A stretch of DNA of 64,000 bases from CBDFNC01 sp965249895 (GTDB lineage Bacteria; Pseudomonadota; Gammaproteobacteria; Enterobacterales; CBDFNC01), in contig CBDFNC010000001.1 in NCBI GenBank assembly GCA_965249895.1, positions 434,001-498,000 on the forward strand. The letters are read 5' to 3'. The notes beneath the pieces are model-generated. The model had not been told where the DNA came from and made no database searches. It saw only the letters and a program-made list of their open reading frames with translations. The translations under genes and the position numbers were made by a program. Numbering within the stretch: the stretch's first letter is position 1; each line of letters starts with the position of its first letter. Positions 43,401 to 52,273 of the stretch are shown one piece after another.

Positions 43401-43805
43401 ACTACCGAATTCATCCAGCTTATAAGCTTCGTAACCCATTTGTTGGATCAGGGCTTTGTCCTCTTGTGTATCTGCGGTGAGGAAAAGGTATATGGGTTGA
43501 TCATAGCGACTGTGAAATCTGCGTTTGCCGGCCTGCTGCTTTAACATGCGGTCGAAATGGCCACTCACTAGTTTAGCCTTGCGTTTGAGTTGCTTCTGCT
43601 TTTGCTTGGCGTCTATTTCGTCCTGGCTGTGTTTTCTTAGCCATAAGTAGAGCAAGGCGCCAAGTAAGAGTCCCATTATTATCGCAGTGATAATTCCCGG
43701 GATCAAAAATGCCTCCATAGGTGGAGTCAGCACCAACAGAACTAGAATAGCGATGGCCAGTAAACTGACGAAAATGGAAACAAAAATCCGATTTTTATTG
43801 CTCAT
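40428..43805 (-). CDS. tssM: T6SS membrane-complex protein TssM (IcmF)
   Basis: Largest inner-membrane protein of the TssJLM trans-envelope complex, 1125 residues. Two helices at the N-terminus (about 8-28 and 32-55), a cytoplasmic domain, a third helix near residue 415, then a long periplasmic region ending in the DUF1215-like beta domain that contacts TssJ. The cytoplasmic domain lacks a Walker A motif: the site reads YLFLTADTQEDKALI rather than GxxGxGKT. It is the last gene of the operon; its start overlaps tssL by 4 bases. Confidence 0.92.
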   Translation of the reverse strand: MSNKNRIFVSIFVSLLAIAILVLLVLTPPMEAFLIPGIITAIIMGLLLGALLYLWLRKHSQDEIDAKQKQKQLKRKAKLVSGHFDRMLKQQAGKRRFHSRYDQPIYLFLTADTQEDKALIQQMGYEAYKLDEFGSEMEFPILFWISEHSILISIQDNLEPELLKTLNRKLNKWRGRQAANGILLATNIEKLLKGNKDQQEQLAEQNRLNIITFNQAFGLNLPVYCVFTQMSALADFCQYFSAFEESRLDEALGATMPVSKNCGINPDWFEQSFDKLIQQLISGISGAISAQLSPEYRQAISSAPYQFGLIKQELWRFLQHLCRTEQLHQGISFRGYYFTNTQLESQTTDLLASSIGADLGYTEIKQGPASQIRSSMFTQHLISHVILHENHLVGVNKPRENRLLLTQSAYAACCCLLLAGVVSMIKFNFDDQSRIERRADILLERYKEAIAATPYNLENMAENIPNLYSMYEIYQLYQQPKPWYAVIWIPSPSIKQEVANAYFDQLKHVLLPSMVNTLEKDLFVYVTLEDQSKTLELLNLYNLLYQNERTDNKRLIEYFNAALLEQGDVDSANLKQLTKLQQGLFQQNLTPQKQNYALQELAKNVINQSGLEHLLYKHISENTKFSRRVDIRSELGNRFFELFNFSQDYVGYMVPYMFTPQGFNEIDLTVTSPLIQDALRTYEGVAGKSPSALEVYRISKDLRQTYINDYISYWRNFASQINLQVFSGSAELKQTLTRLTEITDTPLIQLYQTLKKYTHIEIDAARLPPATEQATQLLTEQLNVPQIKSDKNVAANQINLVFAHYQKYIAWNEQGSSPLGLLQGQLGDVKDWLDNFYHSADPGQAAFTRLSQPLQGNNPVAQLQQAASKQPDLVNELVQKLSLESNKLVLQLAHQHINKVWQTNVLLDYNKLIAPFYPFNESAIQDSNLAEVKRFFAHEGTLTGFINEYLKAFSELTYGQPSLPGLLPDTALTLDPRLWQMIVKAKTIQDGLFMQGPQTFGLNFKLKANNMSSSITEFSIYTDKPVFQYRHGPSLWVEVSWPNKAQVEDFLGLELKAGDQKLSDQKLAGSWNWFRLLTPNMLPHNSNQVELAFEQQNVVLELKTDSQVNPFEAGFFSHFLLPESI

Positions 43806-44953
43806 ACTTTTTCAGCTTCCACATTCGATTTGATAATAAGGGCGTTTATATTGTCTTGTTGCTTATAGTGTTGCTTGATCAGTTTGGCTTCAGCCAAGCT
43901 GGCGGAGCGAACAATCACCCGGTAGTACTTTTTATAGGCATTGACCCTGGCCTGATAGGAAGAGGCGGAGAGCGCGTTTAGAAAGGACTCGGCATTGCTT
44001 TTATTGTCAAAGGTTGCCAGTTGAATAATCCAGTTAGCCGACGGTGAATTCTGTATATTTGGCGCATTCACTGTTCCCCCTTGCATATCCTTATCTGTAC
44101 TCAGGTAAATAACATCGTTTTGCTGCCCTGAAATTATGTATTTGTGGCTGTAGCTGTACAGAGCATCAAAATCTCTAGCTCGTTGTAAATGGGTTTTGTT
44201 ATACCAGAACTGGGTTACCCCCCAGCTCATTGTGATCAGCAATAAAAAGGTCAGGGTAAGGGCCAAATAGCGCTTACGCCTGGCAGGAATTCGGGTTTTT
44301 GGCTGTTGTACCTGAGTCTTACAGTGAAGTGCGGCGTTCGGACGATGTTGCTGTAATATGCGCTCCAGCTCATAGGTAAGCAGGGTGAGTTTATCTGTAT
44401 CTTGACACCTATACTGGCCTTTAAAGCCAATATTAATGAAGATATAGATAACTTCGATCAGGTCGATCAATTTAGCGGGTTGGCGAATAGATTTTTCCGC
44501 CACTGTATAAAATAATTCCCCCCCGTTGCGCATGCCAAATAATTCACTTAACAGGGTTTTATTTTCCCAGCCTTGTTTTTCCCCCCAATCGCTATAAAGG
44601 ATAAACTCATCCAAAACCACGGCAAATAAGAAGCATAGCTTATCAATAATCGCTACTGGGTAGGCGAGTTGAGCGGCACTAGTTTTTACTTTATTGAGCT
44701 TGATTATCAGCTGGCGACGAAATTCACCGATATCTTCTGGCTCTGGTAATTGTGCTAACTTAATACTAATGGCCAACAGCTCACTGCTGATATTGATCAG
44801 TTGGTTTTCGGATTTATCAAAGTGGCGTAGAAAGCCTATCCGGTTATCGGCCTGGTTAATAGCTACTTGTGGGCTAACATGCTCTTTGTCCTGAGAGCCA
44901 GGCGACGATATTTTATGCTCGACCGTAACTGTTGCTTCGTCCAAAAATTCCAT
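43802..44953 (-). CDS. tssL: T6SS protein TssL (DotU) with C-terminal SPOR domain
   Basis: Inner-membrane partner of TssM, 383 residues. The DotU cytoplasmic domain (about 35-215) has CFLFAVVLDEFILYSDWG and ELFGMRNGGELFY. One helix follows (about 228-250), then a periplasmic SPOR domain (about 308-375: NWIIQLATFDNKSNAESFL, then YYRVIVRSASLAEAK), a fold that binds denuded peptidoglycan strands. Many TssL proteins end at the helix or carry an OmpA-like domain, so SPOR is a notable alternative wall anchor. It lies between tssK and tssM. Confidence 0.92.
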   Translation of the reverse strand: MEFLDEATVTVEHKISSPGSQDKEHVSPQVAINQADNRIGFLRHFDKSENQLINISSELLAISIKLAQLPEPEDIGEFRRQLIIKLNKVKTSAAQLAYPVAIIDKLCFLFAVVLDEFILYSDWGEKQGWENKTLLSELFGMRNGGELFYTVAEKSIRQPAKLIDLIEVIYIFINIGFKGQYRCQDTDKLTLLTYELERILQQHRPNAALHCKTQVQQPKTRIPARRKRYLALTLTFLLLITMSWGVTQFWYNKTHLQRARDFDALYSYSHKYIISGQQNDVIYLSTDKDMQGGTVNAPNIQNSPSANWIIQLATFDNKSNAESFLNALSASSYQARVNAYKKYYRVIVRSASLAEAKLIKQHYKQQDNINALIIKSNVEAEKV

Positions 44954-44964
44954 ATAGTACTCTG

Positions 44965-46296
44965 CTACTTAAGCGCGTATAAGGTGATTTGTGGATCCTG
45001 AATTCTGGAATCCAGGTGCAGGGCTAGCGTGTCCCTGCCTTGCAGCATTTCCTGCCACAATTCATTCAGTGTATTGACCTCAAAATAGGCGACGCCCTGT
45101 TGTGCCTTAAGCTCAATGGGCGCGATAGGCAGCGGGTTTAGCTCAATACCTGACAAGGCATTGCGTACCAGTTCGGCAATTCTGGCATTACCGCTTAATT
45201 TTGCCGCTATGGGAAATAGTTCATTTAGTCTCACCGAGCCCTGAGGTGACTTTACCGCCAGCACAAAACGCCGGTTGTCCAATATCTGAGGGTCTTTGAT
45301 AAGCGTGCGTAACAAGCGGCGTTTTTCAAACAGCTGTTTATCCCATTGGAATTCGATTACTGAATCTTGTTGGATCAGGGTGAGCATATCCCTTAAGCTG
45401 GAAAACAGGCGATTAAAGGCCGGATATAGGTCCTCCACCTTTAATTTTTCCGTCCCATTGGGGATGGCAGGCTGTAAGCTCAATAACTCACCCTCGAAAC
45501 GGCTAAGCTCCTGATATAGTTGGTGAGTGGAGTATTGACTATTGTTTATCACCCATTCCAGCCAGGGCATGCGGCTATTCAGTGTTTGCAGCCATAAATA
45601 ATCAAGCATCAGGGTTTGCTCGCTCTTTTGTTGTTGTCCGGCTTGTATGCGTTGCAGGATTAATGTTGCCCTGTTATTGACCAGGGCACACAGCTCTTTC
45701 AGGCGTTCACTTAAAAATGAAGAGGCGCTGTAGTGCAGGCAGCTTGGGATAAAGCTGCGATCCAAAATGATGGCGCCGGATTCGTCACATTCCAGTACTT
45801 TAGCCAATGGAATACAGGTAAAGCCTGATAAGTCTTCATCTTCACTCTTAAGGCTGATATTAGCCCTGGCCACATCAATTTCTACGCTGGCGTTTTCTGA
45901 GGTTGCGTTATCGAATACATTGATGGTCTGCCCAAGGTAACGACTTGCATCGGCTTGGGTTGCGGCGTATTCATTTTTGCCCTGCAGGGATATAGGCAGG
46001 GCGAGGTATACCAATTTCTCTATGGCTGTGTCTGGAATATCCAGCAAAATTTCCTGGTTAAAGCTGAACTGGCTACCATCGGGGAAAATACCAGCACACT
46101 CGGATACCGCTAATTTTCCGACTTTAAGTAAGGGGGAGTTTATGGCTAATTTGGTAATGCCAAAAAATGGCGAAAAACCGGCCAGGGTTTCAATATTTTG
46201 CTGAATATAGTTTTGTAAAAAACGATCTTGTTGTTGGAAATGCTGAGGGGCGATAAACATGCCTTCTTTCCACACTACTTTTTTATACGCGTCCAC
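44965..46296 (-). CDS. tssK: T6SS baseplate protein TssK
   Basis: Trimeric baseplate connector that docks the baseplate on TssL/TssM, 443 residues. The N-terminus is diagnostic (KKVVWKEGMFIAPQHFQQQDRFL), as are the middle block LPISLQG and the C-terminal neck/head region ending LALHLDSRIQDPQITLYAL. Length is standard. It lies in the tssJ-tssK-tssL-tssM part of the operon, just upstream of tssL. Confidence 0.94.
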   Translation of the reverse strand: MDAYKKVVWKEGMFIAPQHFQQQDRFLQNYIQQNIETLAGFSPFFGITKLAINSPLLKVGKLAVSECAGIFPDGSQFSFNQEILLDIPDTAIEKLVYLALPISLQGKNEYAATQADASRYLGQTINVFDNATSENASVEIDVARANISLKSEDEDLSGFTCIPLAKVLECDESGAIILDRSFIPSCLHYSASSFLSERLKELCALVNNRATLILQRIQAGQQQKSEQTLMLDYLWLQTLNSRMPWLEWVINNSQYSTHQLYQELSRFEGELLSLQPAIPNGTEKLKVEDLYPAFNRLFSSLRDMLTLIQQDSVIEFQWDKQLFEKRRLLRTLIKDPQILDNRRFVLAVKSPQGSVRLNELFPIAAKLSGNARIAELVRNALSGIELNPLPIAPIELKAQQGVAYFEVNTLNELWQEMLQGRDTLALHLDSRIQDPQITLYALK

Positions 46297-46335
46297 AACA
46301 TATCTCCATCTATTATTGTGCTTAAGCTAAAGCGC

Positions 46336-46812
46336 TTACCACCAGGATTTATTTTCTTCGGCTGCGGCCAATGATGCTGTCATACCGGCAAGGCGCAGAA
46401 ACATAACTTGTTCGCTGGATTTGGGCAGAATCAACAAGGCTTTTGGCTCACCCTGTTGGTAATTGGCAAACTCCACCAGTACAGCTAAAAACTGAGTATC
46501 GCGATGAATTTTGAGCTGGATCCTCTGTTCGCTGCCAGGCAATGCAGCACCTAATACCTGCTTGGATAATAGGGATTGGGCCAATACTTCTGTGTCCTTG
46601 TTGTACAAGTCGATAAAGGCGGCCTGATTAAAGGCTTGTGCATCTTTTAGTTGATAAAACCGCACAAATACCGGGTTACTGTTATTTGTCATATGCGGAT
46701 TCAACTCGCTATCCGCCGAGATATCCAGGCTATAGCTTGTGGTAGCCGGTATCGGATCTGATGAGCAAGCCATCAGCTGAGTAAGCATAAGCAGGCTGAA
46801 TATAAGCTTCAC
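46336..46812 (-). CDS. tssJ: T6SS outer-membrane lipoprotein TssJ
   Basis: Outer-membrane member of the TssJLM complex, 158 residues. It has a lipoprotein signal with lipobox LMAC (Cys16) followed by Ser, compatible with outer-membrane sorting. The mature part is a transthyretin-like beta domain with VFVRFYQLKDAQAFNQAAF, the TssJ signature. It starts 4 bases inside the end of the FHA gene (ATGA overlap). Confidence 0.9.
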   Translation of the reverse strand: MKLIFSLLMLTQLMACSSDPIPATTSYSLDISADSELNPHMTNNSNPVFVRFYQLKDAQAFNQAAFIDLYNKDTEVLAQSLLSKQVLGAALPGSEQRIQLKIHRDTQFLAVLVEFANYQQGEPKALLILPKSSEQVMFLRLAGMTASLAAAEENKSWW

Positions 46813-47744
46813 CTTTTGACCCCTTGTTTATGCATGTTTTCCAGAAAAAGAGCCTTAAATTGGCGGTTGAAGTCACCATTTTCCTTTTTCATATCAAAGT
46901 GCTTGCGATAAATTCGCCAGTATTTCTTTTCTTTATTGGCAAAAAATCCAGAGCTGTATTCGGCAAACATCTGTTCCAAATAAACCGGGCTAAATTCGTT
47001 CAGAAATTGTTCGAGTGTCTGCTCAAGACTGGCGAATAAGATCTCCTGAGTTTGGATTGGATCTTGTAAGGTTTGGTTATTCTTTTGGGTTAACGCGATC
47101 AGCTGATCCACGCGTTTTGATAGCGCCTCTGTCTCTGGGTTTACAGCGGGATGAACAGGCATAAATTCCTGTTCACTTGGCTGTATATCCAGCGGCTCGT
47201 CGTCAGGCTCAGGGGCAATATCCATAAAGGGATCATCGTTAAAGGGATCATCGCTAAGCACACCCTTGGATGAAAATAATGGATTATTATCTAGGTTTAA
47301 TGCTGGATCGTGTTCCTCTTGCAGGAAATCCAGTTCGTTGTCACTGTTCAAATCCAGTGAGAAATTTGGTTCGGTGAAGTTATCTTTTGCCATATCGGGT
47401 ATCTTTACCGTGTTGGTTTTAAACGTTTCACCCAAGGCGCTAATGAGCAAGGTGTAGCCGCCGATGCTCAAAATATCTCCGTCCTTAAGCAAGCGCGAAG
47501 CGCCGGAGGGCAATTTTTTGCTGTTAATCTGAATGCCGTTTTGGCTTTTATCTGTCAGCAGGTAACCTTCGTCTGTCTGGCTGATATCCCCATGGATGCG
47601 GGATATTTGCTGAGTCTGATCCGGTAGTTGTACTGTACTTTGGAAAGATCGGCCGATAGAGCCGCCGTTGATTGGCAAATTAACAATTCGGGTCACCACA
47701 TTTTCATTTTGTGGTATTTGGGTGAGTTGAATACTAATTGTCAT
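46809..47744 (-). CDS. T6SS FHA-domain protein (TagH/Fha type)
   Basis: Protein of 311 residues with an N-terminal FHA domain (about 1-100) that reads phosphothreonine: GGSIGRSFQSTVQLPD, ISRIHGDI and DKSQNGIQINSKKL are the family motifs. An acidic linker (110-195) follows, then a C-terminal domain (about 215-311: EQMFAEYSSGFFANKEKKYWRIYRKHF) like the end of T6SS Fha/TagH proteins. In other systems Fha recruits phosphorylated partners and promotes assembly; no PpkA/PppA kinase-phosphatase pair is in the window. ATG 47744 overlaps the preceding stop. Confidence 0.85.
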   Translation of the reverse strand: MTISIQLTQIPQNENVVTRIVNLPINGGSIGRSFQSTVQLPDQTQQISRIHGDISQTDEGYLLTDKSQNGIQINSKKLPSGASRLLKDGDILSIGGYTLLISALGETFKTNTVKIPDMAKDNFTEPNFSLDLNSDNELDFLQEEHDPALNLDNNPLFSSKGVLSDDPFNDDPFMDIAPEPDDEPLDIQPSEQEFMPVHPAVNPETEALSKRVDQLIALTQKNNQTLQDPIQTQEILFASLEQTLEQFLNEFSPVYLEQMFAEYSSGFFANKEKKYWRIYRKHFDMKKENGDFNRQFKALFLENMHKQGVKR

Positions 47745-48721
47745 GACTTGCCTATCTCGCACAGTTGTGCGGCGTTATTAAATTGGTCCAAAAATCCCGG
47801 GTATTTGGCTAAGAAAGATTTCAGAAAATAAACACCCATGGGTTTAGTTTCCAGCAACTGAGATTTGAAGTAGTCGTTGGGTAAGCCTGCTTTGTGTAGT
47901 TCATTGCGAAATACTAGTTCGTCTTCCAGTACTGCGTTTATCTCTCTGTCCTTTAATAGCTTAAGTAAGGCTTTTGTATTTCTAGGTTTCTTAACTACGT
48001 TAAAGCCTTGTCGCTTAAGCTGGAACCATTTGTTTGAGCCAAATTTTGCCGAGACTTTAAGGCTTAATTTACTCAGTTCGGAGATATTTGGGCTGATGCC
48101 TGGAGCAAAGTACCAACTGGATTTCAGGTGACCTAGGGGGACAGATAAACTCGCATATTCGTCACGGTTTGTATTTTGTGTAGCCACAAAAAAGCCATGT
48201 TGTTTGCCACTTTGCACTAAGAGCTGCGCCCTGTCCCAACCGGTCATGGTTATTTGATAGGGCTGATTCATTTTGCCCAAGGCGCACTTTGCCTTAAGGG
48301 TTGCCAAGCCATCGATTTGTCCATCTGTATGAGTCTGATAAGGGGGCCACAATTGGGTGGTGAGCAATAACCGACTCGGCCCGGTATTGGCGGCAAAAGC
48401 CAGGTTATTGATTAACGTGAGTAGCAATAATCCGGCGAACAACAGATGACCAGATGACCTGTTAGAGCACGGCCACTGGTTTTTAACTGGCTTTGAGATT
48501 TCGTTATAAGCGCGGAGCATGTGTTTAGTTAGCTTTATTATTAACTGCTTTGACATGCGGTTTAACAGCAAAGCAGTATCTATTGTCCAAGCAACACAAG
48601 TGCAAACAACAATTGCCCTCCCTTTGGCTTTAAATGGGGGGCGTCTAGCTTGCAGCGCATCAATAGCCAAAATTGATGGTTCTGAATGCGCCCCTTGTGG
48701 CATATCGCTGTTGTTTTTCAT
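47741..48721 (-). CDS. Periplasmic binding-protein homologue inside the T6SS operon
   Basis: Frame of 326 codons whose last 215 residues resemble extracellular solute-binding proteins of family 3: LLTTQLWPPYQ at the mature start, MTGWDRAQLLVQSGKQHGFF, then KVSAKFGSN and INAVLEDEL. A hydrophobic export segment (HLLFAGLLLLTLINNLAFA, about residues 92-111) precedes it. The N-terminal 67 codons look poorly conserved; ATG 48520 (260 residues) may be the real start, though ATG 48721 lies 3 bases after the clpV stop. No ABC permease is nearby, so a role as transporter subunit is unlikely; it could sense or bind a periplasmic molecule for the T6SS. Confidence 0.7.
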   Translation of the reverse strand: MKNNSDMPQGAHSEPSILAIDALQARRPPFKAKGRAIVVCTCVAWTIDTALLLNRMSKQLIIKLTKHMLRAYNEISKPVKNQWPCSNRSSGHLLFAGLLLLTLINNLAFAANTGPSRLLLTTQLWPPYQTHTDGQIDGLATLKAKCALGKMNQPYQITMTGWDRAQLLVQSGKQHGFFVATQNTNRDEYASLSVPLGHLKSSWYFAPGISPNISELSKLSLKVSAKFGSNKWFQLKRQGFNVVKKPRNTKALLKLLKDREINAVLEDELVFRNELHKAGLPNDYFKSQLLETKPMGVYFLKSFLAKYPGFLDQFNNAAQLCEIGKS

Positions 48722-48724
48722 GGT

Positions 48725-51331
48725 TTATCGAATCGTTAGTTCAAAGTTATCGGCACCATGCGCACAACTGACCTTTACCTGGTTGATAGCCAGATTTTCA
48801 CTTAGCCTGGTGATGCACTGCTCTGCCAGCCTTGGCATCAATGAACGATTGATGATTTGCTCGATAGCCCGGCCGCCAGTGGTAGGGTCTGTATTGCGTG
48901 ACACTATGTAGTCGATGAATTTATCCTCATAGCTAAAACTGGCCTGATATTGATCCGCCAATTTCTTGCGGATCCGGTTCAAGGCAATTTCACACAGTTT
49001 GGCCAGTTCATTGTCGTTCAATGGGTAATAAGGCACTATGGTGGTGCGTCCCAAAAAAGCGGGTTTAAAGTATTGCTGGAGGCTGGGACGAATTTGCTCC
49101 ACCAGTTGTTGATTATCTATACGTCGCTCTGTTTCGGCACAAATATCGCAGATGGCCTGATCGGCGGCATTTGAGGTCATAATAATAATTGTATTTTTAA
49201 AGTCTACCGTGCGTCCTTCGCTGTCTTTAATATGTCCTTTGTCGAAGATCTGATAAAAAAGATCGTGCACACCAGGGTGGGCCTTCTCCATTTCATCCAA
49301 CAGTAGTACGGAGTAGGGGTTGCGACGTATGGCTTCGGTCAATACCCCCCCTTCGCCAAACCCGACATAACCCGCAGGAGAGCCGAGCAACATGGATATT
49401 TTATGTTCCTCTTTAAACTCAGTCATATTGATCACAGTCAGGTCGTTATGGCCGCCATACATCTGCTCTGCTAACGCCATAGCGGTTTCGGTTTTACCCA
49501 CGCCACTTGGGCCGCACATCAGAAAGACACCTATGGGCTTACGTGAGTCGGTTAGGCCGGCGCGGGAGATGCGGATGCTTTTGGCAAGTTCGTTTATGGC
49601 GGGCTCCTGACCTATTACCCGCTTATGCAGCTCGTTTTCCAGGCTGAGTAATTTGGCGATTTCATCACTTAACATATTACCCACTGGGATCCCGGTCCAG
49701 TTGGCGATGATTTGAGCTATGATGTTTTCGTCTACCAGAGCATTCACCAAAGGTGCTTCGCCCTGCAGTTGAACTAATTCTTCACAAAGGCATTGCAGCT
49801 TTTCCTGCAGTGATTTGGCGACCTTGCCTAATTCAATTTGCTCGATGATTTCCTGTTGCGTGGATTTGATTTGATCGACCTGGGTGATTTCCTGCTGCCA
49901 GCGGGATGTTAGTTGGTTCAGCTTTGTCGTGTTATCGATAAGCTGGCGCTCCAGTTCTGCAATTTTGTCCTTGTCATTGGAAAACAACAGATCTTCTTTT
50001 TGCAGCGCGGCCAGCTCATTTTGCTGATAGCGGATCACTTGCTCAAGTTGTTCTATCGCTTCTGGTTTAGCGCCTTGTGTCAGGGCGATGCGTGCACAAG
50101 CCGTATCCAGCAAGCTGATGGCCTTATCTGGCAATTGGCGACTTGGCAAATAACGAATGGAAAGCTTGACGGCTGCATCTATGGCGGATTCACGAATAAA
50201 CACCTTATGGTGCTTGGACAATGAAGCGGCTACCCCTCGCAGCATCTGTATAGCATCTTCGGGGTTGGGCTCTTCTACGGTAACCAGCTGGAAGCGGCGA
50301 GTAAGGGCCGGATCCTTTTCAAAGTACTTTTTGTATTCTGCCCATGTCGTCGCCGCTATGGTCTTGAACTCTCCGCGCGCCAAGGCAGGTTTTAGCAGAT
50401 TAGCGGCATCGTTTTGTCCTGCAGCGCCACCAGCGCCAATCAGGGTGTGGGCTTCGTCGATAAAGACGATAGTGGGCTCTGGTGCATTTTTAACTTCGTT
50501 AATCACATCTTTAAGGCGGTTCTCAAATTCACCTTTGACGCTAGCACCAGCCTGTAGCAAACCCAGATCCAGGGTGTGAATATTGGCCCCTTGAATGGCT
50601 GCGGGTACGTCATCGTTGGCGATCCTTAACGCCAAACCTTCTATTACGGCTGTTTTACCCACGCCGGGTTCGCCCACCAGGATCGGGTTATTTTGCCGTT
50701 TACGGCATAGGATATCGATGGCTTTACGCACCTCACTATTACGACCGGAAATAGGATCAATATTTCCTTCTCTGGCTTGTTGGGTGAGGTTGGTTGTGTA
50801 TTTGGCCAGGGCTTCACCACCACTGGCTGAACCTGGGGATAAATTTTGTGACTGATCAATTTTTGCGTTGCTACCTGCTTTTCGTATCTGAGCTTGTAAC
50901 GATTCCGTAGATAATTGGCTTAATGCATCATATTTCAGACTCTTTAGGCCCATTACATTCTGCTCAAGCAGGGCCTGGATCAGATGCAAACTGATGATCT
51001 GTTCCTGAGCATAATTGACCGACGCCAGCATCCAGGCTTGTTTGATTAACTCTGTCAGGGAAGGGCTTAAAGTTGGCTGGCCTTCGTTGCCCTTACCGAG
51101 CTGAGCGAGCTGGCGTGTCAATTCACCAACAAGTTGCTCCTGGTTTAAGTGTTGGCTGTTAAACAGCTGTAACAAGTGCTCGTCTTTTTGGCGTAGCAAT
51201 TGGATAAACCAATGATCGATTTCAATGGCTGGTACGCCTTGGTTCATCGCATCCCCTGCCGCGGATTCAAGCGCCAGTTTTAACCCGTTATCCAGCTTTT
51301 CCACAAGGTTGGAAAGTTTAACCTGAGTCAT
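48725..51331 (-). CDS. clpV: T6SS sheath-recycling ATPase ClpV (TssH)
   Basis: AAA+ unfoldase that disassembles contracted TssB/TssC sheaths, 868 residues. The N-domain (1-160) is followed by two ATPase modules with Walker A motifs GEPGVGKTAVIEG and GPSGVGKTETAMAL, Walker B IVFIDEAHTLIG and LLLDEMEKAH, and a coiled-coil middle region. It lacks ClpB's usual ending and matches the ClpV branch. ATG 51331 has AAGGA at good spacing; ATG 51337 overlaps that site. Confidence 0.94.
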   Translation of the reverse strand: MTQVKLSNLVEKLDNGLKLALESAAGDAMNQGVPAIEIDHWFIQLLRQKDEHLLQLFNSQHLNQEQLVGELTRQLAQLGKGNEGQPTLSPSLTELIKQAWMLASVNYAQEQIISLHLIQALLEQNVMGLKSLKYDALSQLSTESLQAQIRKAGSNAKIDQSQNLSPGSASGGEALAKYTTNLTQQAREGNIDPISGRNSEVRKAIDILCRKRQNNPILVGEPGVGKTAVIEGLALRIANDDVPAAIQGANIHTLDLGLLQAGASVKGEFENRLKDVINEVKNAPEPTIVFIDEAHTLIGAGGAAGQNDAANLLKPALARGEFKTIAATTWAEYKKYFEKDPALTRRFQLVTVEEPNPEDAIQMLRGVAASLSKHHKVFIRESAIDAAVKLSIRYLPSRQLPDKAISLLDTACARIALTQGAKPEAIEQLEQVIRYQQNELAALQKEDLLFSNDKDKIAELERQLIDNTTKLNQLTSRWQQEITQVDQIKSTQQEIIEQIELGKVAKSLQEKLQCLCEELVQLQGEAPLVNALVDENIIAQIIANWTGIPVGNMLSDEIAKLLSLENELHKRVIGQEPAINELAKSIRISRAGLTDSRKPIGVFLMCGPSGVGKTETAMALAEQMYGGHNDLTVINMTEFKEEHKISMLLGSPAGYVGFGEGGVLTEAIRRNPYSVLLLDEMEKAHPGVHDLFYQIFDKGHIKDSEGRTVDFKNTIIIMTSNAADQAICDICAETERRIDNQQLVEQIRPSLQQYFKPAFLGRTTIVPYYPLNDNELAKLCEIALNRIRKKLADQYQASFSYEDKFIDYIVSRNTDPTTGGRAIEQIINRSLMPRLAEQCITRLSENLAINQVKVSCAHGADNFELTIR

Positions 51332-51343
51332 GAGCATTTCCTT

Positions 51344-52273
51344 TTATTTGAGCAGTAGTTTGACCCTGTGTTCGGGTATGCGATGTGGGGCTAAGTAATC
51401 TACCTCTCCCAACTTGGCGGCAAGTTCAGGCTTACTGGAGAGTATTGGGTTTAACAGGTAGGAGCGTTTTACTTCCTGGTATACAGAGACTTTGGTTTCA
51501 TCACGTAAAAATAGGCTAGATACTTCCTTGATTGCCTTGGCGAGATGCTTGGCTTGCTTGATGGCTATAAATTCTTCCCGGGATGCAGGTTGTAGTGTTA
51601 TGGATATATGACTATTTGCAATTTGGCAGTGGCTTCCCAATAACAGGCCCTGACCAAGGCGATTATTGCTGCAACCCAGCGTGGTTAACGAATTTTGCGG
51701 TAAACTGTGTTTTTCAGGCGGCTTAATTTGAATTTGCAGTTGATAACCAAAGTAGTCCTGCAGAAGTTGGGATAGATCTCGTAGATTGCGACTTTTTAAC
51801 CCTAGCAACAAGCTGTACTTGAGTAGTTCAGTGCCCGGCACATAGCGGCTATTGATGGCGCTTAACTTAGCCAGGGTTTCGCTGATCCTGGGTTGCAGCG
51901 TGTTTTTGGCATTCTCTTCCTGCAGCAGTAACCAGCTTCGATTCCTGAGCTTTAAATCCAGCTCGAAAACCCGCAGGTTAAACACATCGAGAAACTGTTT
52001 TAACGCATCGTTTTCACTGTGTAGGCCGGATAATAATTCTTCATATATATAGTGTGGGATCACCCCTTTCGCGCCGCTTAGTGCTTCGATGCAAAGGGTT
52101 ATTTTCGCCTTATCCGCTACCAGTTCCACCCGGCTGACCTGAAGATCTGGTGCAACAGGCATTATTTCAGCCTGTAACTCGATATTTTGGTGGCCCAGTT
52201 GTTTCAACAAGCGGACTGTTTGAACAAACTCGAATCTTTGCGGCTCAGCCTGAAGGGCGCTAATCAGAGACAT
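51344..52273 (-). CDS. tssG: T6SS baseplate protein TssG
   Basis: Wedge component of the baseplate, 309 residues. The N-terminal RFEFVQTVRLLKQ is the TssG pattern, and LKYSLLLGLKSRNLRDLSQLLQDYFGYQLQI is the expected middle block. The central part varies, as in other members. Its start overlaps the tssF end by 10 bases. Confidence 0.9.
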   Translation of the reverse strand: MSLISALQAEPQRFEFVQTVRLLKQLGHQNIELQAEIMPVAPDLQVSRVELVADKAKITLCIEALSGAKGVIPHYIYEELLSGLHSENDALKQFLDVFNLRVFELDLKLRNRSWLLLQEENAKNTLQPRISETLAKLSAINSRYVPGTELLKYSLLLGLKSRNLRDLSQLLQDYFGYQLQIQIKPPEKHSLPQNSLTTLGCSNNRLGQGLLLGSHCQIANSHISITLQPASREEFIAIKQAKHLAKAIKEVSSLFLRDETKVSVYQEVKRSYLLNPILSSKPELAAKLGEVDYLAPHRIPEHRVKLLLK

